A stretch of 64,000 nucleotides of DNA, from contig SSNU01000202.1 of assembly GCA_012064415.1 (NCBI GenBank), positions 196,211 to 260,210 of the forward strand. The letters run 5' to 3'. The stretch's first letter is position 1, and each line of letters opens with the position of its first letter. Of this stretch, positions 1 through 10,600 are shown in pieces. This DNA comes from Gyrodactylus bullatarudis (lineage: Eukaryota; Platyhelminthes; Monogenea; Gyrodactylidea; Gyrodactylidae). Both the position numbers and the translations under genes were made by a program. The notes beneath the pieces are model-generated. The model saw only the letters and a program-made list of their open reading frames with translations, did no database searches and was not told where the DNA came from.

Positions 1-1
1 G

Positions 2-535
2 GATAAGCTAGACCAGGAAATGCCTTCTGATTCTCCAGAAGTTGAAATTTGTGAAGAAATTTCGCTAGAGGAAAATAAAAAGTGGGAAATTGAACATCGT
101 GAGAGAGTTGTTCAGGAGAGAAAACTCCAGCCCACTTTGGAGCAAGAGGATTTTTCCAACCTGGTCTCTTCATCATCATCCTCTGAAGGAGAAGTGGATG
201 AAAAAAATCTTTCAGATGATCATTTCAACCAGCCTGTCTACATCTACTTTGATCACACCAAGAATACTAGTCCCAAGTTGAAAATAACCGAAAACTTTAT
301 TTCTATGAATCCTGCCCAATCTATAAATTACTTCAACAAGCACAAAACTCTTCAAATCCCAGGGGAAAGTTATCCCATGAGTAACTATCAACATAATTCC
401 ACATCAACTGATCAGTTGGCCTGTCCAATAGGCGACGTAGTTGAGAGAGCTTCCAACATTCCACTAGACTTGGATCAGCCGCAGGTCAAACCCAGATCTA
501 AATTTAAACGAGATCGTGAAAAAAGATTGATATAG
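2..535 (+). CDS. C-terminal exon of a URI1-like (unconventional prefoldin RPB5 interactor) protein, partial
   Basis: The reading frame is open to the left edge (an aspartate codon at 2-4) and stops with TAG at 533-535, so this is the 3' part of a larger gene. The visible 177 residues are acidic and serine-rich (a run of serines then EGEVDE), followed by a VYIYFDHT segment and a basic end with GDVVER and, near the terminus, PRSKFKRDRE. URI proteins end with a VxER motif and a short SKFK-type basic tail, which is the basis for the call. URI is a prefoldin-like scaffold that binds RPB5 and R2TP. The prefoldin domain itself would lie left of the window, so identity rests on the tail only. An AATAAA polyadenylation signal lies at about 566. 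Alternative: an unrelated acidic nuclear protein. Confidence 0.5.
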   Translation, partial: DKLDQEMPSDSPEVEICEEISLEENKKWEIEHRERVVQERKLQPTLEQEDFSNLVSSSSSSEGEVDEKNLSDDHFNQPVYIYFDHTKNTSPKLKITENFISMNPAQSINYFNKHKTLQIPGESYPMSNYQHNSTSTDQLACPIGDVVERASNIPLDLDQPQVKPRSKFKRDREKRLI

Positions 536-811
536 TATTTTGTACAAAAAATATATATTTATTTTTGAATAAAAAATATCTACTTTACACGTTGTATTAT
601 TATTAGTATTAATGCATGGGTAATAATTATTATTGTTTTTTATTATTATTTCAAGTAAGAATTTAAAAATTTTCATTTTTTATAAAAAAATAATAGTAAT
701 CAGAAAAATGGTACAAAATGCATAAAACTGGTAGAGAAAGGGGATCAGTTATCTGAATGCTTCATGGGATGAATTAGCTAAAATTGGATCAGGGTGACAG
801 TGTTGTTGCTG

Positions 812-1660
812 TTAAAATAGTTGCTTCGTACTCAATATTGGACGACAATTTTCCACGTTTCTCGTATGAAGGAAGTAACAGTTTTCCTCATACTGACAAA
901 AACCCATTGAAAAGAAATTACGACAGGGTCTAGTTCGAAATTTGGGATGCTTATCCGGCTGAGATAACTCGTCTGGGCCATGTGCAAAATGACAATCGGC
1001 ACCAACTGGACAGGATCCGTTCTTCTGGTAATGTACACAAAGTTGTGTCTTGTATCTTGTATTATAATGGGCATCTTGTTTCCTCGGCAACGTATTCCTT
1101 ATATGAACTTGCATCGGCCTATGCATGGAACTATTCAAGGATTCTGGCGATTTGACAAGTTTAGGACTGCCCATCTTACTCCCAAGGGAATCAAAGTTTG
1201 TCGGGGAACAACTAAGGTTTGTATTATTCGTGCTACTCGAAGTCTGCGGCAGTCGGGGACTGGAAAAGGTGACATGGGAAAAATTCTTGAGTATCTCCTC
1301 TAGGTCATCGACTGTTTCGTTTGGATTTATTTTCAGACAGCCGGTGGAGGAATTCGTAGGGGAATGTTTGCTAAAGTCAAGGCTACTATTCAATATATTA
1401 TTCTTGGTAATTATCCGATTTTTATTCGACCTAGATGTTGTCAACAATTGTTGCTGATGAAAAGAATCCAAGTTGGTATTCCATGAGGTTAATATCCCTG
1501 GTCCTGGATCATTTGGTGGTGTCGTCATCAACATCATCATGGTATCATTACTGGTGTTATTATTATTCGTTGGGGAAGAGGATAAAAGATAATCCTTTAA
1601 ATTGCCCAATTGTCCGTGAAAGGGATTATGATTATGAGAGAGCGGCTTGTCCTGTAGCAT
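812..1660 (-). CDS. Tristetraprolin/ZFP36-type tandem CCCH zinc-finger protein
   Basis: A 282-residue protein. Two C-x8-C-x5-C-x3-H fingers lie at the C-terminus: ligands C208, C217, C223, H227 and C246, C255, C261, H265, each led by a basic R/K-Y/F-K/R-T-type motif (RYKTQLC and KFRTRPC). This is the tandem finger that binds AU-rich elements in mRNA 3' UTRs and recruits deadenylases. The first 200 residues are low-complexity (N, S, T, P rich), as is usual in the family. The start is secure: an in-frame TAA lies at 1666-1664 just upstream, and a pyrimidine-rich acceptor-like sequence ends at 1668, so an upstream 5' UTR exon is likely. It is tail to tail with the URI1-like gene, 277 bp apart. 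The gene ends only 17 residues after the second finger. Confidence 0.9.
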   Translation of the reverse strand: MLQDKPLSHNHNPFHGQLGNLKDYLLSSSPTNNNNTSNDTMMMLMTTPPNDPGPGILTSWNTNLDSFHQQQLLTTSRSNKNRIITKNNILNSSLDFSKHSPTNSSTGCLKINPNETVDDLEEILKNFSHVTFSSPRLPQTSSSTNNTNLSCSPTNFDSLGSKMGSPKLVKSPESLNSSMHRPMQVHIRNTLPRKQDAHYNTRYKTQLCVHYQKNGSCPVGADCHFAHGPDELSQPDKHPKFRTRPCRNFFSMGFCQYEENCYFLHTRNVENCRPILSTKQLF

Positions 1661-1666
1661 AGATTA

Positions 1667-3395
1667 ACTGGGAAATAAATGAAGTGAGTTGAAGTGGTGA
1701 CATCATTGACCTATGACATTGATGAAATGTGATTCATTGATTGGTCAATTCTAATTGGTGGAAAGTATTTTTTCTTCCAAGTCAAGCCCCACTGGATATA
1801 TGTTCTACTTACTTACATACAGACAGGAAAGAAAGTGACATGCATAGAATACACCCATACAAATAATATACATCTCTCTCTCTCTCTACACCCTATATTA
1901 TTATTATCGTCATTACTATTGTCTCTATCACTTACTACTCTTACTACTATATTCATTCATTGATCTACCCGCCCCCTTTTCTCTTCTTTTTCACAAAATG
2001 AGATGTGACACTCTGTCGAGTTGTCTCACCCATCTTGTGTGTGTAGACGATAATAATACGTATTGTAAAGACACTCTTGTCAAAAAAAACTTCTCACTTT
2101 TTTTAAATGCATGTTGTTTGTGGAGTAGAGGAAGAAGAAGAAGGGGATGGTCATTTTTTGACACCCATTTCTATAGTTATCATACATAATGCATAGTACC
2201 ATCTATTAGTAATGGTAATAATCGACTGTGCAAGAAGTAAGAATAATAATGTAGATAAAAAGTGTGAAAATGATAGAGTCATGAGAGCAGTGATTATCTC
2301 CCATCAAAGTGGTGTTGTAGAGCAAGATTTTTATCTCAACCATGGGAGAATCCATCAGAATTCTTTATGACTTTACGATTTAATTCAAAATTAAAACATA
2401 TCAGAATAATTTAGAAAATTGGAAGATATTGCATAGGAATATATTAAAACCAAATGTACATTTCTTGAATTGGCAAAAGTTCATTCGAAATAATTATTTA
2501 CAAATTTATTTAAAGAAATAGTAATAGTCAAAGAAAATAAAATGCAAGTTGAAAAAACACCAAAACTCTCCAATAAATAGCAGCAGAATAACGCGAGATA
2601 CACCATCAGAGGAATCCAATTCAACTCAAAAATTCCTTCACTGAAAACAATGCAACCCATAATTATTTAGCAAAAGATTTATAGCATGGTAACACAATAG
2701 GGGAATTTGAAAAACTATAGTGGAAAAGGAAAAACCGTAATTACTCGCTAGTTGTCAACTGAGAAGTACAGAAATAATTATAATAATTTTACTTTGATAA
2801 CATGTTGTAAAGTGGGGAATATTTTTCATGTTACTACACAACTCGTTTTGGCAAAAAAAATTTCGAATTTTTTTTTCTTTCACTAACCCAGACTATTTCT
2901 GTCAGACACTTTTTTCTTGATATTGTCATTGTTCCTCGCCTATAAACCAAAAACATGATCTACTATTTTCATTTATCCAATTATCATTTTGTAAACCATT
3001 ATTTTTTCAATAAAGATTTTATTATATGACAGTTACTAATAATAACTTATTATAAGCAATTATAAATGAATCTAATCTAAGTAATTCATGAAACATTCTG
3101 GTTTTAATGAAAGTCTGGATAGAGGAGAGTTTTAGTCTGATCAAGTTTCTTACCAATGTGTTGCAGGATTATCACAGTCATAGATTTTGAATTTATCGTT
3201 AATTAAATCGTAAGAAGAAAGAAGAGAGGATTCTTTTGTAAGATTGGTGTCTGAAATTGTAATCGTGTTCGATAGGAGGTTAAAATAGGAGAAATATAAT
3301 TTTATTTTTTCGAGATAAAAAAATTTCTCCTTACAAATCACTTATATTTCAATAAATATAAAAATTACAAAATAATTTTTTTTAAAATTGAAACA
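1667..3395. other. Gene-free stretch upstream of the ZFP36-type gene
   Basis: No coding exon is seen. It contains a (TC)n microsatellite at about 1872-1887 and AT-rich sequence. Around 2540-2640 there is a segment with a CACCAAAACTCTCCAATAAA-like core that recurs near 19733 and 59340 and is probably a degraded dispersed repeat. The left part should include the promoter and first exon of the zinc-finger gene, but no core element can be assigned. Confidence 0.5.
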
Positions 3396-3399
3396 TTTA

Positions 3400-3535
3400 T
3401 ATTTATTCATAGAAATGATTTGTACAAATAACGGAACAGGGAAAGAGTGTTCAATGTGCCCGGTGTGGGAGGGTTTGAAGAAGAGTAAGAGAGGTGATAG
3501 AGATACCACTACGCCACACCGGGGTAGAATCTCAT
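3400..3535 (-). repeat. tRNA-derived SINE (family A), degraded copy
   Basis: Read on the minus strand this has a GTGGCGTAGTGGTATC A-box-like start, a partly deleted B box region, then the family 3' part with GGGCACATTGAACACTC and TTATTTGTACAAATC and an A-rich end. Better copies lie at 7305-7480 (-), 8665-8840 (+) and 9219-9320 (+). A short tail fragment lies near 39262-39316 (-) and a decayed copy near 13425-13475. The best copy keeps GGTTCAAACCC, a near-consensus pol III B box. Confidence 0.75.
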
Positions 3536-3559
3536 TTAAAAAATAAATAAAAATAAATA

Positions 3560-4030
3560 TGATAAACTAGTGTCTGCAAGCAAATCGAAAATCATCTGGT
3601 CAATGAAGATATGAGTAGAGTAAAGACTTAGTGTAATCCAATTTAGATCTAATGTGAGACATGACTAATTTAAGATAGTACTTAACACAATCATACAGTT
3701 CATATTTTAACTTAATAGCGTTGAAAGTAGATAATCTAAAGTAATTAGATTCATATTTAGAATTCCTTAGGTTATAACTATTCTCAGAAATAGAATAAGA
3801 CTCATAAAATATTTTGACTATGGATGCAAATCTACGAACCCAGAGCGGGTTAATCCCTGAGATCGAGATAAGCGCATTGTACGAGTCCAGATGGGGATAT
3901 AGAGAATGTAGAAATCTATATTGCACTCGCTCAATTGTTAGAGATTGAGCATTATTCAAATTAGGTAGAAAAGGGAACATGTAGTCGAAAAGAGGAAATA
4001 CCAATAACTTGTAAGCTTTAGTCTTAGTTC
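3560..4030 (-). pseudogene. Non-LTR retrotransposon reverse transcriptase, 3' fragment
   Basis: The minus-strand frame at 3600-4004 encodes the post-RT C-terminal region typical of Jockey/CR1-like elements: a segment beginning RVQYRFLHSLYP, then SYNALIS, NPLWVRRFA and YNLRN. The same order appears in the fragment at 4050-4711 and in several others in the window. No catalytic RT motifs remain. It is 5'-truncated and lies back to back with the next fragment, suggesting nested or inverted insertions. Confidence 0.8.
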
Positions 4031-4049
4031 ACTAGATTTAGAGAATTTT

Positions 4050-4875
4050 CTTATAGAATATATAAGGGGCTCTATATAAATAGAGATAAATGCAAAATAA
4101 TGCTCCCATCGGGCCTCCCTGCAACCCTCATTGAATCGCTTCTACTTCCTGGAGAAATAGTCTCCTTTACTTCCGATCTAGGTTTCGGTATTAACTCAAA
4201 ACTAAAAATTAATCCCTTCTCAAACTTACCTAAAGTAAACTCCATGGTCATGGCAATACTTAAATTTTCAAAATCATTACCTTTAAGAATTAAGGCGTAC
4301 AAGTCATTAGTGCTCACACACTTTGACTATATCTCACCTTTATTAATATACTTAACAAATGACCAAGCCAGAAAAATCGAAAAAATTCAAAGTAGATTTC
4401 TCTATTCTCTCTATCCCGAACTAAACTCATACAATGCTCGCATTTCGGCGTCTGGCCTCAATCCCTTATGGGTTCGCCGTTATGCGTTCATCATAAAAAA
4501 ATTCTCCGAATCTTCAACTAAAATTGAACGATCCTACAATCTGAGAAATACGACCTATGAAAGTAACTATCTACTCATAACTTACAATAGACTTAATGAA
4601 AAGTATGACTTGTCAAATTGTGACAACCTCAACTCCATAAAATCTATTACTAAACATATTCGCTCTAAAATTGACTACTCAAAATCTCTCCTATACCCTG
4701 ATCTTCATTAAGTAGAAGTAACCTAGTGATTTTCGATTTAATTTTTCAGATCAACTGCCAAAACTCAATTCACTAAAAACTCATTCATAATTCATGTTCT
4801 TCCTATCTTTAACAAACACGAGATCGATTAATGTCCTATTTTTATTTTTGTATTTATTTTTTCAATATAGATTCT
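4050..4875 (+). pseudogene. Non-LTR retrotransposon reverse transcriptase, 3' fragment with tail
   Basis: A 203-codon open frame (4100-4711) covers the end of the thumb and the C-terminal region of a Jockey/CR1-like polyprotein: LPGEIVSFTSDLGFGIN, SLVLTHFDYISPLLIYL, IQSRFLYSLYP, NPLWVRRYAF and YNLRN. It is followed by an AT-rich 3' UTR and a short A-rich tail near 4875. The RT palm motifs are missing, so this is a 5'-truncated dead copy. The frame is otherwise undamaged, implying a fairly recent insertion. Confidence 0.85.
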
Positions 4876-5024
4876 ATTTCTACCAAAAAAATATATTATA
4901 GCATGAGGTGATATGCGTTAATAAAATATCATCAGAGACGTAATACTTAGAATACAATAATATTTGGAATTTATTGGGGGACGTTAAATTAGCAAAAAAC
5001 TGAGTCGAGTATTGTTTTTTTTTG

Positions 5025-5234
5025 TTAGACAAGTAACTCAATGATTACTTTTATATGTTGAAAGGGAAGACAATGGGAGCTCGAGGAAGTGATTTTGATT
5101 GAAGAATGAATGTAAACTCCGACTCCTCCACCAACTGAGTCCAACCTGTCAGCCCGAAGAAATGTATAGTCAGGAATGTTTATCATAGAATCAGAAATAT
5201 CAGGCTTTAACCAGATTTCAGTAATGAAAAACAT
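5025..5234 (-). pseudogene. Non-LTR retrotransposon AP-endonuclease fragment
   Basis: The minus-strand frame encodes ITEIWLKPDISDSMI, then FLRADRLDSVGGGVGVYI. This is the middle of the apurinic-like endonuclease domain (the E-T-W-L-type and D-R-x-x-x-x-GGGV motifs of exo_endo_phos retroelement endonucleases). Both ends are broken. It probably comes from the same element family as the RT pieces around it. Confidence 0.75.
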
Positions 5235-5239
5235 AGAGG

Positions 5240-5620
5240 GTTTAAAAGATGTAATAATATTTTTTTAATTAATAAAAGATTTAAAATTGACTATACTAAA
5301 ACACTTTTGTATCCAGATCTTCATTATTGAGTTGCCACCAGAATAATTTTCGATTTAAATTTTCAGATTTTTTATTAGATCTAAATTAGATTATACAAAA
5401 AGTCTACTTTATCTTCAATAATTCCAGAATGATTTAGTGAAATTTCTAGAAGGGCTTATTTAGTCATTATGCTATTTTTTATATTTCTTTTATGAAACCT
5501 TTTTTCTGAAATTGAATTTATTTTGTATATCCTTGTACAGATCCTCTCTATTTTTATTTATTTTGTATATAATTAGTTTTAAATAAATATTGTCTAACAA
5601 AAAAAAGATTCAATTTATCA
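5240..5620 (+). repeat. Stacked 3' ends of non-LTR retrotransposons
   Basis: At least two partial 3' ends follow one another: KIDYTKTLLYPDLH-like coding remnants near 5280-5330 and 5370-5420, then an AT-rich UTR with TTTTGTATATAATTAGTTTT and ATTGTCTAACAAAAAAAAG at 5590-5607. A similar ending occurs near 5760-5775, and inverted ends start at 7050 and 8370. The recurring TCTAACAAAAAA terminus marks the 3' end of one family. Confidence 0.65.
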
Positions 5621-5639
5621 CATTCATCTACAAAGACTC

Positions 5640-7040
5640 CAAGATTTTAATTATTCATTATTTTATTTTACAGACTTTAACGAGATTCACAATGTATTTA
5701 GACTTTATTTATTTTTGTACATATTTTATCTTGAATTTCCTTTAAATACAGAACTGATTTCTAACAACAAAAAAAAGTATGAGTTGAGAGGATAGACCTA
5801 GTATTAATAAGAAAATGGTCAACGAAAAAAATTTTCAGACTCACTTTGGATATTTTGGAGACATAACCCAGAATTAGAAACAGGAACTCAGTGATCAATT
5901 CAAATTTATATGGAGCCCAATGATCTCAATGGACAAAACTAATTTCAAATTTTTTTTCTTTGAAATTATACATTTATTAAATTTAAAAGAAAATCATTAT
6001 TATAAAGAAATTATTACAAAATTAGTTTAATTTCAAATGGAATCTATTTATTGCCAACCTAGCCAGAGAACTATAAACTCTTAAGTCATCATTTAGAACC
6101 TTTGAATATTGTATATTTTTATTTTATATTTTATACCTATTCTTAAATAAAGTCTTTCAAACAAAAAAATGTGTAATTTAGTAAATGTAATACAAATAAT
6201 ATCTTAGAATATCACCATGTTTTTTTATTAGCTCCCCACTTGGGTCAAATAAAAATCATCATTAAATGAGGGTCAGATGACGGGGGAATATAAATAATAC
6301 TCTCATTTGACAATGATGATGATACCCAATCTGTATGATTGGACGACAAAAAAAGATTAAAAATAAATTCAGCTATAAAGCCATCGTGTATAATAATATA
6401 CATTTGGGCATTTACATATATACAGGGGTGTGTATGTGTATTTGAATGAAATTCAAGTGACATCACGGGTCAAATGATAATTGGGATTATTATTATTATA
6501 GGGAAGAGTGGACCCAATGCAAAATTAAGATTAATTCGAATTTGACAAAAAATACGTGTATAAATCTATTTACATTTATATTCTGATATCCCCCAGTTTT
6601 CTCTATCCTTTTTAGTGACAGATGTCAAACACATGTCTCGGTCCGCATACATGGAATATGGAGAGACGTGTGTGACGTATGTTACAATTATTATACATGG
6701 TCCATGATTGATTTTTGTTATTGCGTGTGATTTTAACAGTCAATCCCTGTTATCGAATATTTTTCTATCGATTCTATATATATCCTGTTTATTTAAATGT
6801 TTGAACAAATAAATTGGCAGGGTTGATTGTTTTTCTAACCAGGATTCTTGCTGGGATCTTCTGTTCTTCTTCACCTCACACCTTGTTCCAGTTACACGCA
6901 TTGAGAAGTAACCAAAGTTTTTGGTGTTTGTTTAATATTTCTGTTGCTAGCGTAGATCAAACTTTAGAGAGATTTGAAAAACTACTATAGATTTTTGAAA
7001 ATAAGGCTGGTTGTTGAATCAAAAATTTTGATAAATATTT
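5640..7040. other. AT-rich spacer with decayed repeats
   Basis: No exon is supported. A further TCTAACAAAAAA-type 3' end lies near 5760-5775 and another near 6150-6165. The stretch at 6240-6840 is not visibly repetitive and could be unique sequence. Nothing in it can be assigned a function. Confidence 0.4.
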
Positions 7041-7044
7041 TTTT

Positions 7045-7480
7045 TTGTTAGACAATATTTATTTAAAACTAATTATATACAAAATAAATAAAAATAGAAA
7101 GGTTCTGTACAAGGATATACAAAATAAATTCAATGTTATCTGCCTTAATATCTTCCTAGCAATTCTCGATCGCTACCTTACTGATGAAGTTTCTAACAAT
7201 TTCTACCCAAACCTTTTCCGGACAAAACTCAACATGGATTCTTATTTTTTTTTTGTTAGACATAAATCTTATATTGAAAATAAATAAAAAGTATAGATAC
7301 AACATTTTTTTTTTTGAAATTGAAACATTTATATTTATTTATAGAAATGATTTGTACAAATAACGGAACAGGGAAAGAGTGTTCAATGTGCCCGGTGTGG
7401 GAGGGTTTGAACCTAGGACCGAGAGTAAGAGGGTCCGAATGAGAGGTGAGAGAGATACCACTATGCCACTTATAAGGAGA
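7045..7480 (-). repeat. Inverted non-LTR 3' end followed by a SINE family A copy
   Basis: Sequence from 7048 reads, on the minus strand, as the TCTAACAAAAAA-type 3' end of the non-LTR family. A second similar end starts near 7250. From about 7305 to 7480 lies a SINE family A copy on the minus strand, with a poly-A tail (TTTTTTTTTT on plus at 7305), the GGTTTGAACC B-box complement at 7415 and the A-box complement near 7460. This is one of the more complete SINE copies. Confidence 0.7.
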
Positions 7481-7699
7481 ATCTGAATGCATAATAGTAG
7501 ATAAATACAAATACAAAATAATGTTTATCTGATTCAATAAAAATGTTAAATCAAAATCTCTGGATCTAGTAAAACATTGCAATATAGTAATATGAAGGCT
7601 AGGGTCTGCACATTATGGGAAAAACACTTCGACTAACATGCTGGCATTCATGAATTATTCCCTCCCCCTTCTAAAATCAGATTATCACATCATCATCCA

Positions 7700-8335
7700 T
7701 TACCTAGATTTTTTTTTGTTAGAAAAATTTATTTTTGAAAGAAAATATAAATATATATAAAATGTAAATCTGTTCATAAATGTTTATAATTGTCAATATC
7801 TGGTTTTATATGCAAAGCAATTTGTTTAAAAATAGATATTTCAAAGGCATTCGACAAACTCAAATTCTCCTTCATAAAACAAAAACTTTTACAATATAAT
7901 ATTGACCACTATATTATTAACCTTATCATGTTTTTTCTCTGTAATAGAGTCCAATATGTAGATTTTAATAACACCACCCAGTAGTCTAGAACGCATCAAC
8001 GCAGGCGTTCCCCAAGGTTCCACTATTGGTTCCCTTCTCTTTAATATTTGCTTCGCTGATATTCAGCTCCCAGGGTGCCCTCTTTAAATTTTCAGACGAT
8101 TTAAAGTGAAAAATTCCCTTGATATTATTAAAATAAATCATAACTTTTCCCTTCTTAAAGATTCACCCGAGACCATGGGGCTCTATATTAATAGAGATAA
8201 ATGCAAAATTTTGCTCCCTGCAAACCTCATTAAATCTCTTATACTTCCTGGAGAAATTGTATCCTTCACTTCAGATCTAGGTTTCGGTATAAATTCTAAA
8301 CTTAAAATTAACCCTCACTCTCAAACTTATTGAAC
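7700..8335 (+). pseudogene. Non-LTR reverse transcriptase fragment, frame-broken
   Basis: Pieces in different frames: IDISKAFDKL (RT motif A region) near 7830, then after a stop at about 7980 the PQGSTIGSLL-like motif near 8010-8035, and LPGEIVSFTSDLGFGIN near 8240-8300. The YADD region between is deleted or mutated. Several frameshifts and stops make it non-functional. Confidence 0.8.
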
Positions 8336-8664
8336 TTGACATTAGTCCTTATATTATAAATTTAACCATGTTTTTGTTAGAAGGAGCCTTATATTTAAAT
8401 ATAAAAATAAAATAATATGTACAAAATAAATTTAAGGTAATCTGATCAATAGAATGATATAAATCTGGATCTTGTAGTTTTTTTTCAAATGTTATAAATG
8501 GCAATAAAATGAGTGAATTGGATCAACAGAAACTCTAGTGTCTGAATGCAAATCATTAATTATCTGGCAGTTATTACTAATGAGGATAAGAATAGAGCAA
8601 AGACTTGGAATAATCAAGGTTAGATCTGATGTGTACTTGCTGGTAAATAGAATGCAATATGTTT

Positions 8665-8840
8665 TTGCCCGTTGTGGCGTAGTTCTATCTCTCTCACCTC
8701 TCATTCGGACCCTCTTACTCTCGGTCCTAGGTTCAAACCCTCCCACACCGGGCACATTGAACACTCTTTCCCTGTTCCGTTATTTGTACAAATCTTTTGT
8801 ATTAATAAATATAAAAGTTTCAATTTCAAAAAAAAAATTC
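8665..8840 (+). repeat. tRNA-derived SINE (family A), best copy
   Basis: A GTGGCGTAGT A-box-like start near 8674, a B box GGTTCAAACCC near 8732, then the unrelated body ending AATAAATATAAAAGTTTCAATTTC and a poly-A run at about 8827-8838. This fits a pol III-transcribed SINE. The spacing between boxes (about 55 bp) is slightly longer than in a tRNA. It directly abuts a non-LTR RT fragment, giving a chimeric open frame that is not a real gene. Confidence 0.8.
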
Positions 8841-9218
8841 AACTCCACCACGAGTAATCTAGTTAAAATTAATTCTGGGGTCCCCCAAGGTTCAACTATC
8901 GGCCCTCTTCTTTTTAATCTTTGCTTCACTGATATTCAGCTCTCTAAGGATATTGAGGGTGTCCTGGTAAAATATGCTGATGATTTGAAATTCATCTTTA
9001 AAGTAAATAATGCATTAGACATTATTAAAATAAATCACAACTTCTCACTTCTCAAAGATTCCCTTGAGGCCAAGTTAATGCTCCCATCTGGTCTCCCTAC
9101 AACCCTTAATCCTTTATGGGTCCGTCGTTACGCTTTCATCATAAAAAAATTCTCTGATTCTTCGATCAGAATCGAAAGGTCTTACAATCTAAGAAATATG
9201 TCATATGAAATTAACTAT
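8841..9218 (+). pseudogene. Non-LTR reverse transcriptase palm fragment with YADD box
   Basis: Open frame with SGVPQGSTIGPLLFNLCF, then VKYADDLKFIF (the RT catalytic box) and NPLWVRRYAF, YNLRN. An internal deletion joins the region before the thumb directly to the C-terminal region, so the copy is defective. SINE family A sequences flank it on both sides. Confidence 0.85.
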
Positions 9219-9320
9219 TTACTCTCGGTCCTAGGTTCAAACCCTCCTACACCGGGCACATTGAACACTCATTTCCTGTTCCCTTATTTGTACAAATCAT
9301 TTCTATGAATAAATATTTAA
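9219..9320 (+). repeat. SINE family A, 3' half
   Basis: Starts at TACTCTCGGTCC, includes the B box GGTTCAAACCC and the GGGCACATTGAACACTC body, and ends near TTCTATGAATAAATATTT. The A-box half is absent. It is fused in frame to the preceding RT fragment. Confidence 0.75.
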
Positions 9321-9546
9321 CGTTTATTAACTCGAAATTTACGTTTAATTAAATTGCGATATAAATTCTTGGATTATACTCAGAAGTAGTTTGGAGAATT
9401 TAATTATTCAATCAGCATGGTTAGATAAAACTTTATTTAATATACTCTAATAATTGGAAAATTTTCTAGAATATATTTTATTTTATCAAATAATAATTAT
9501 TTGATTCAAATAAAGTTTTGCCAACTTTCTTTTATTGTTTGAAATC

Positions 9547-10491
9547 ATGTTTTATTTAATTGGAACAGGCCTATCTTCATATCATGATTTATCTTTAAAA
9601 GGCATAAATGCACTTAAAACTTGCGAAAATATATTCCTTGATGCTTACACATCATACTTGGTTGACGAGTCTGAAGATTTTTCGACACTTCTTCAAGGCA
9701 AGCAAGTAGTAAAGGCTGATCGAGAAATGGTAGAGCAATGTGATGTGATAATTTCTTGTGCCAAGCGTTCAAATACTGCTTTTCTTATTGTCGGAGATTG
9801 CTTTGGAGCGACTACTCATAGTGACCTATTACTTCGTATCATTGAGGAAAAGATCCCCTTTGAAATAATTCATAATGCTTCCATCATTAATGCTGTCGGC
9901 TGTTCTGGGATCTCTCTCTATGAATTTGGCCGAACAGTTTCTATTCCCTTTTGGAATGATATAGAAAAGCCTGATAGTTTTTTTGACAAAATTGAAAACA
10001 ATTATAAACTCGGATTACATACACTCTGCTTGTTGGACATCAAAGTAAAAGAGCAAACTATCGAGAATATGATCAAGGGCAATAAGATTTTCGAACCCCC
10101 AAGATACATGCTAACCTCAGATGCTTGTTTATTGATAAATGAAATTGTCAACAAACGTCGGGATGGCACTCTAATTAATGAAAATACTCTGATAATAGGC
10201 TTATCTAATGTCGGCTCTAGTAAGCAGAGAATTATCGGCGCAACTCTAAGAGATTGGGTAAGACAGCCAGCTATCCTCGTTGGCTATATCAATGGACCTC
10301 TTCATTGTATGATTGTCCTAGGAACAACACTGATATTGGAGCACGAATTTCTCTCAGCTAATGCAAAATTTCTTCAGGCAGATGAGAAAAAACTCCCTGT
10401 TTTCTTTGAGAATGACTCAATCATACAAGACGATAAACGAATAATAGAACTGCTCAAGGAGAACAACAAGATTTTTGACAGATTTAAATAA
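9547..10491 (+). CDS. DPH5: Diphthine methyl ester synthase (diphthamide biosynthesis protein 5)
   Basis: A single-exon frame of 314 residues, slightly longer than the roughly 285 usual. DPH5 uses S-adenosylmethionine to methylate the modified histidine of elongation factor 2 during diphthamide synthesis in the cytoplasm. Family signatures seen: an N-terminal FYLIGTGL nucleotide-fold start, IVGDCFGATTHSDLLLR at 81-97, HNASIINAVGCSGISLYEFG at 109-128, RTVSIPFW at 129-136 and a C-terminal PLH motif. The start is placed at the ATG at 9547 because the FYLIG segment is the normal N-terminus; a TTG twelve bases upstream is not needed. The usual GDP in the GDPFGATTHSDL motif is GDC here. The gene converges on the RNR small subunit gene, 109 bp apart. 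Confidence 0.93.
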   Translation: MFYLIGTGLSSYHDLSLKGINALKTCENIFLDAYTSYLVDESEDFSTLLQGKQVVKADREMVEQCDVIISCAKRSNTAFLIVGDCFGATTHSDLLLRIIEEKIPFEIIHNASIINAVGCSGISLYEFGRTVSIPFWNDIEKPDSFFDKIENNYKLGLHTLCLLDIKVKEQTIENMIKGNKIFEPPRYMLTSDACLLINEIVNKRRDGTLINENTLIIGLSNVGSSKQRIIGATLRDWVRQPAILVGYINGPLHCMIVLGTTLILEHEFLSANAKFLQADEKKLPVFFENDSIIQDDKRIIELLKENNKIFDRFK

Positions 10492-10600
10492 ATAAAATAT
10501 TTCTAAATTTATGAAAATTGATTTTTTATTGTTAATATACAATATTTAATAAGATTTTATTACATAAATTAAATATTAGATAGGATAAAAAACATTAATC

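Noticed and set aside
980..1457. Plus-strand open frames over the zinc-finger gene
   Set aside because: They are antisense to the two CCCH fingers and their coding sequence, with no family match.
8538..9308. A 256-codon open frame as a gene
   Set aside because: It is a chimera of SINE, RT fragment and SINE reading through by chance.
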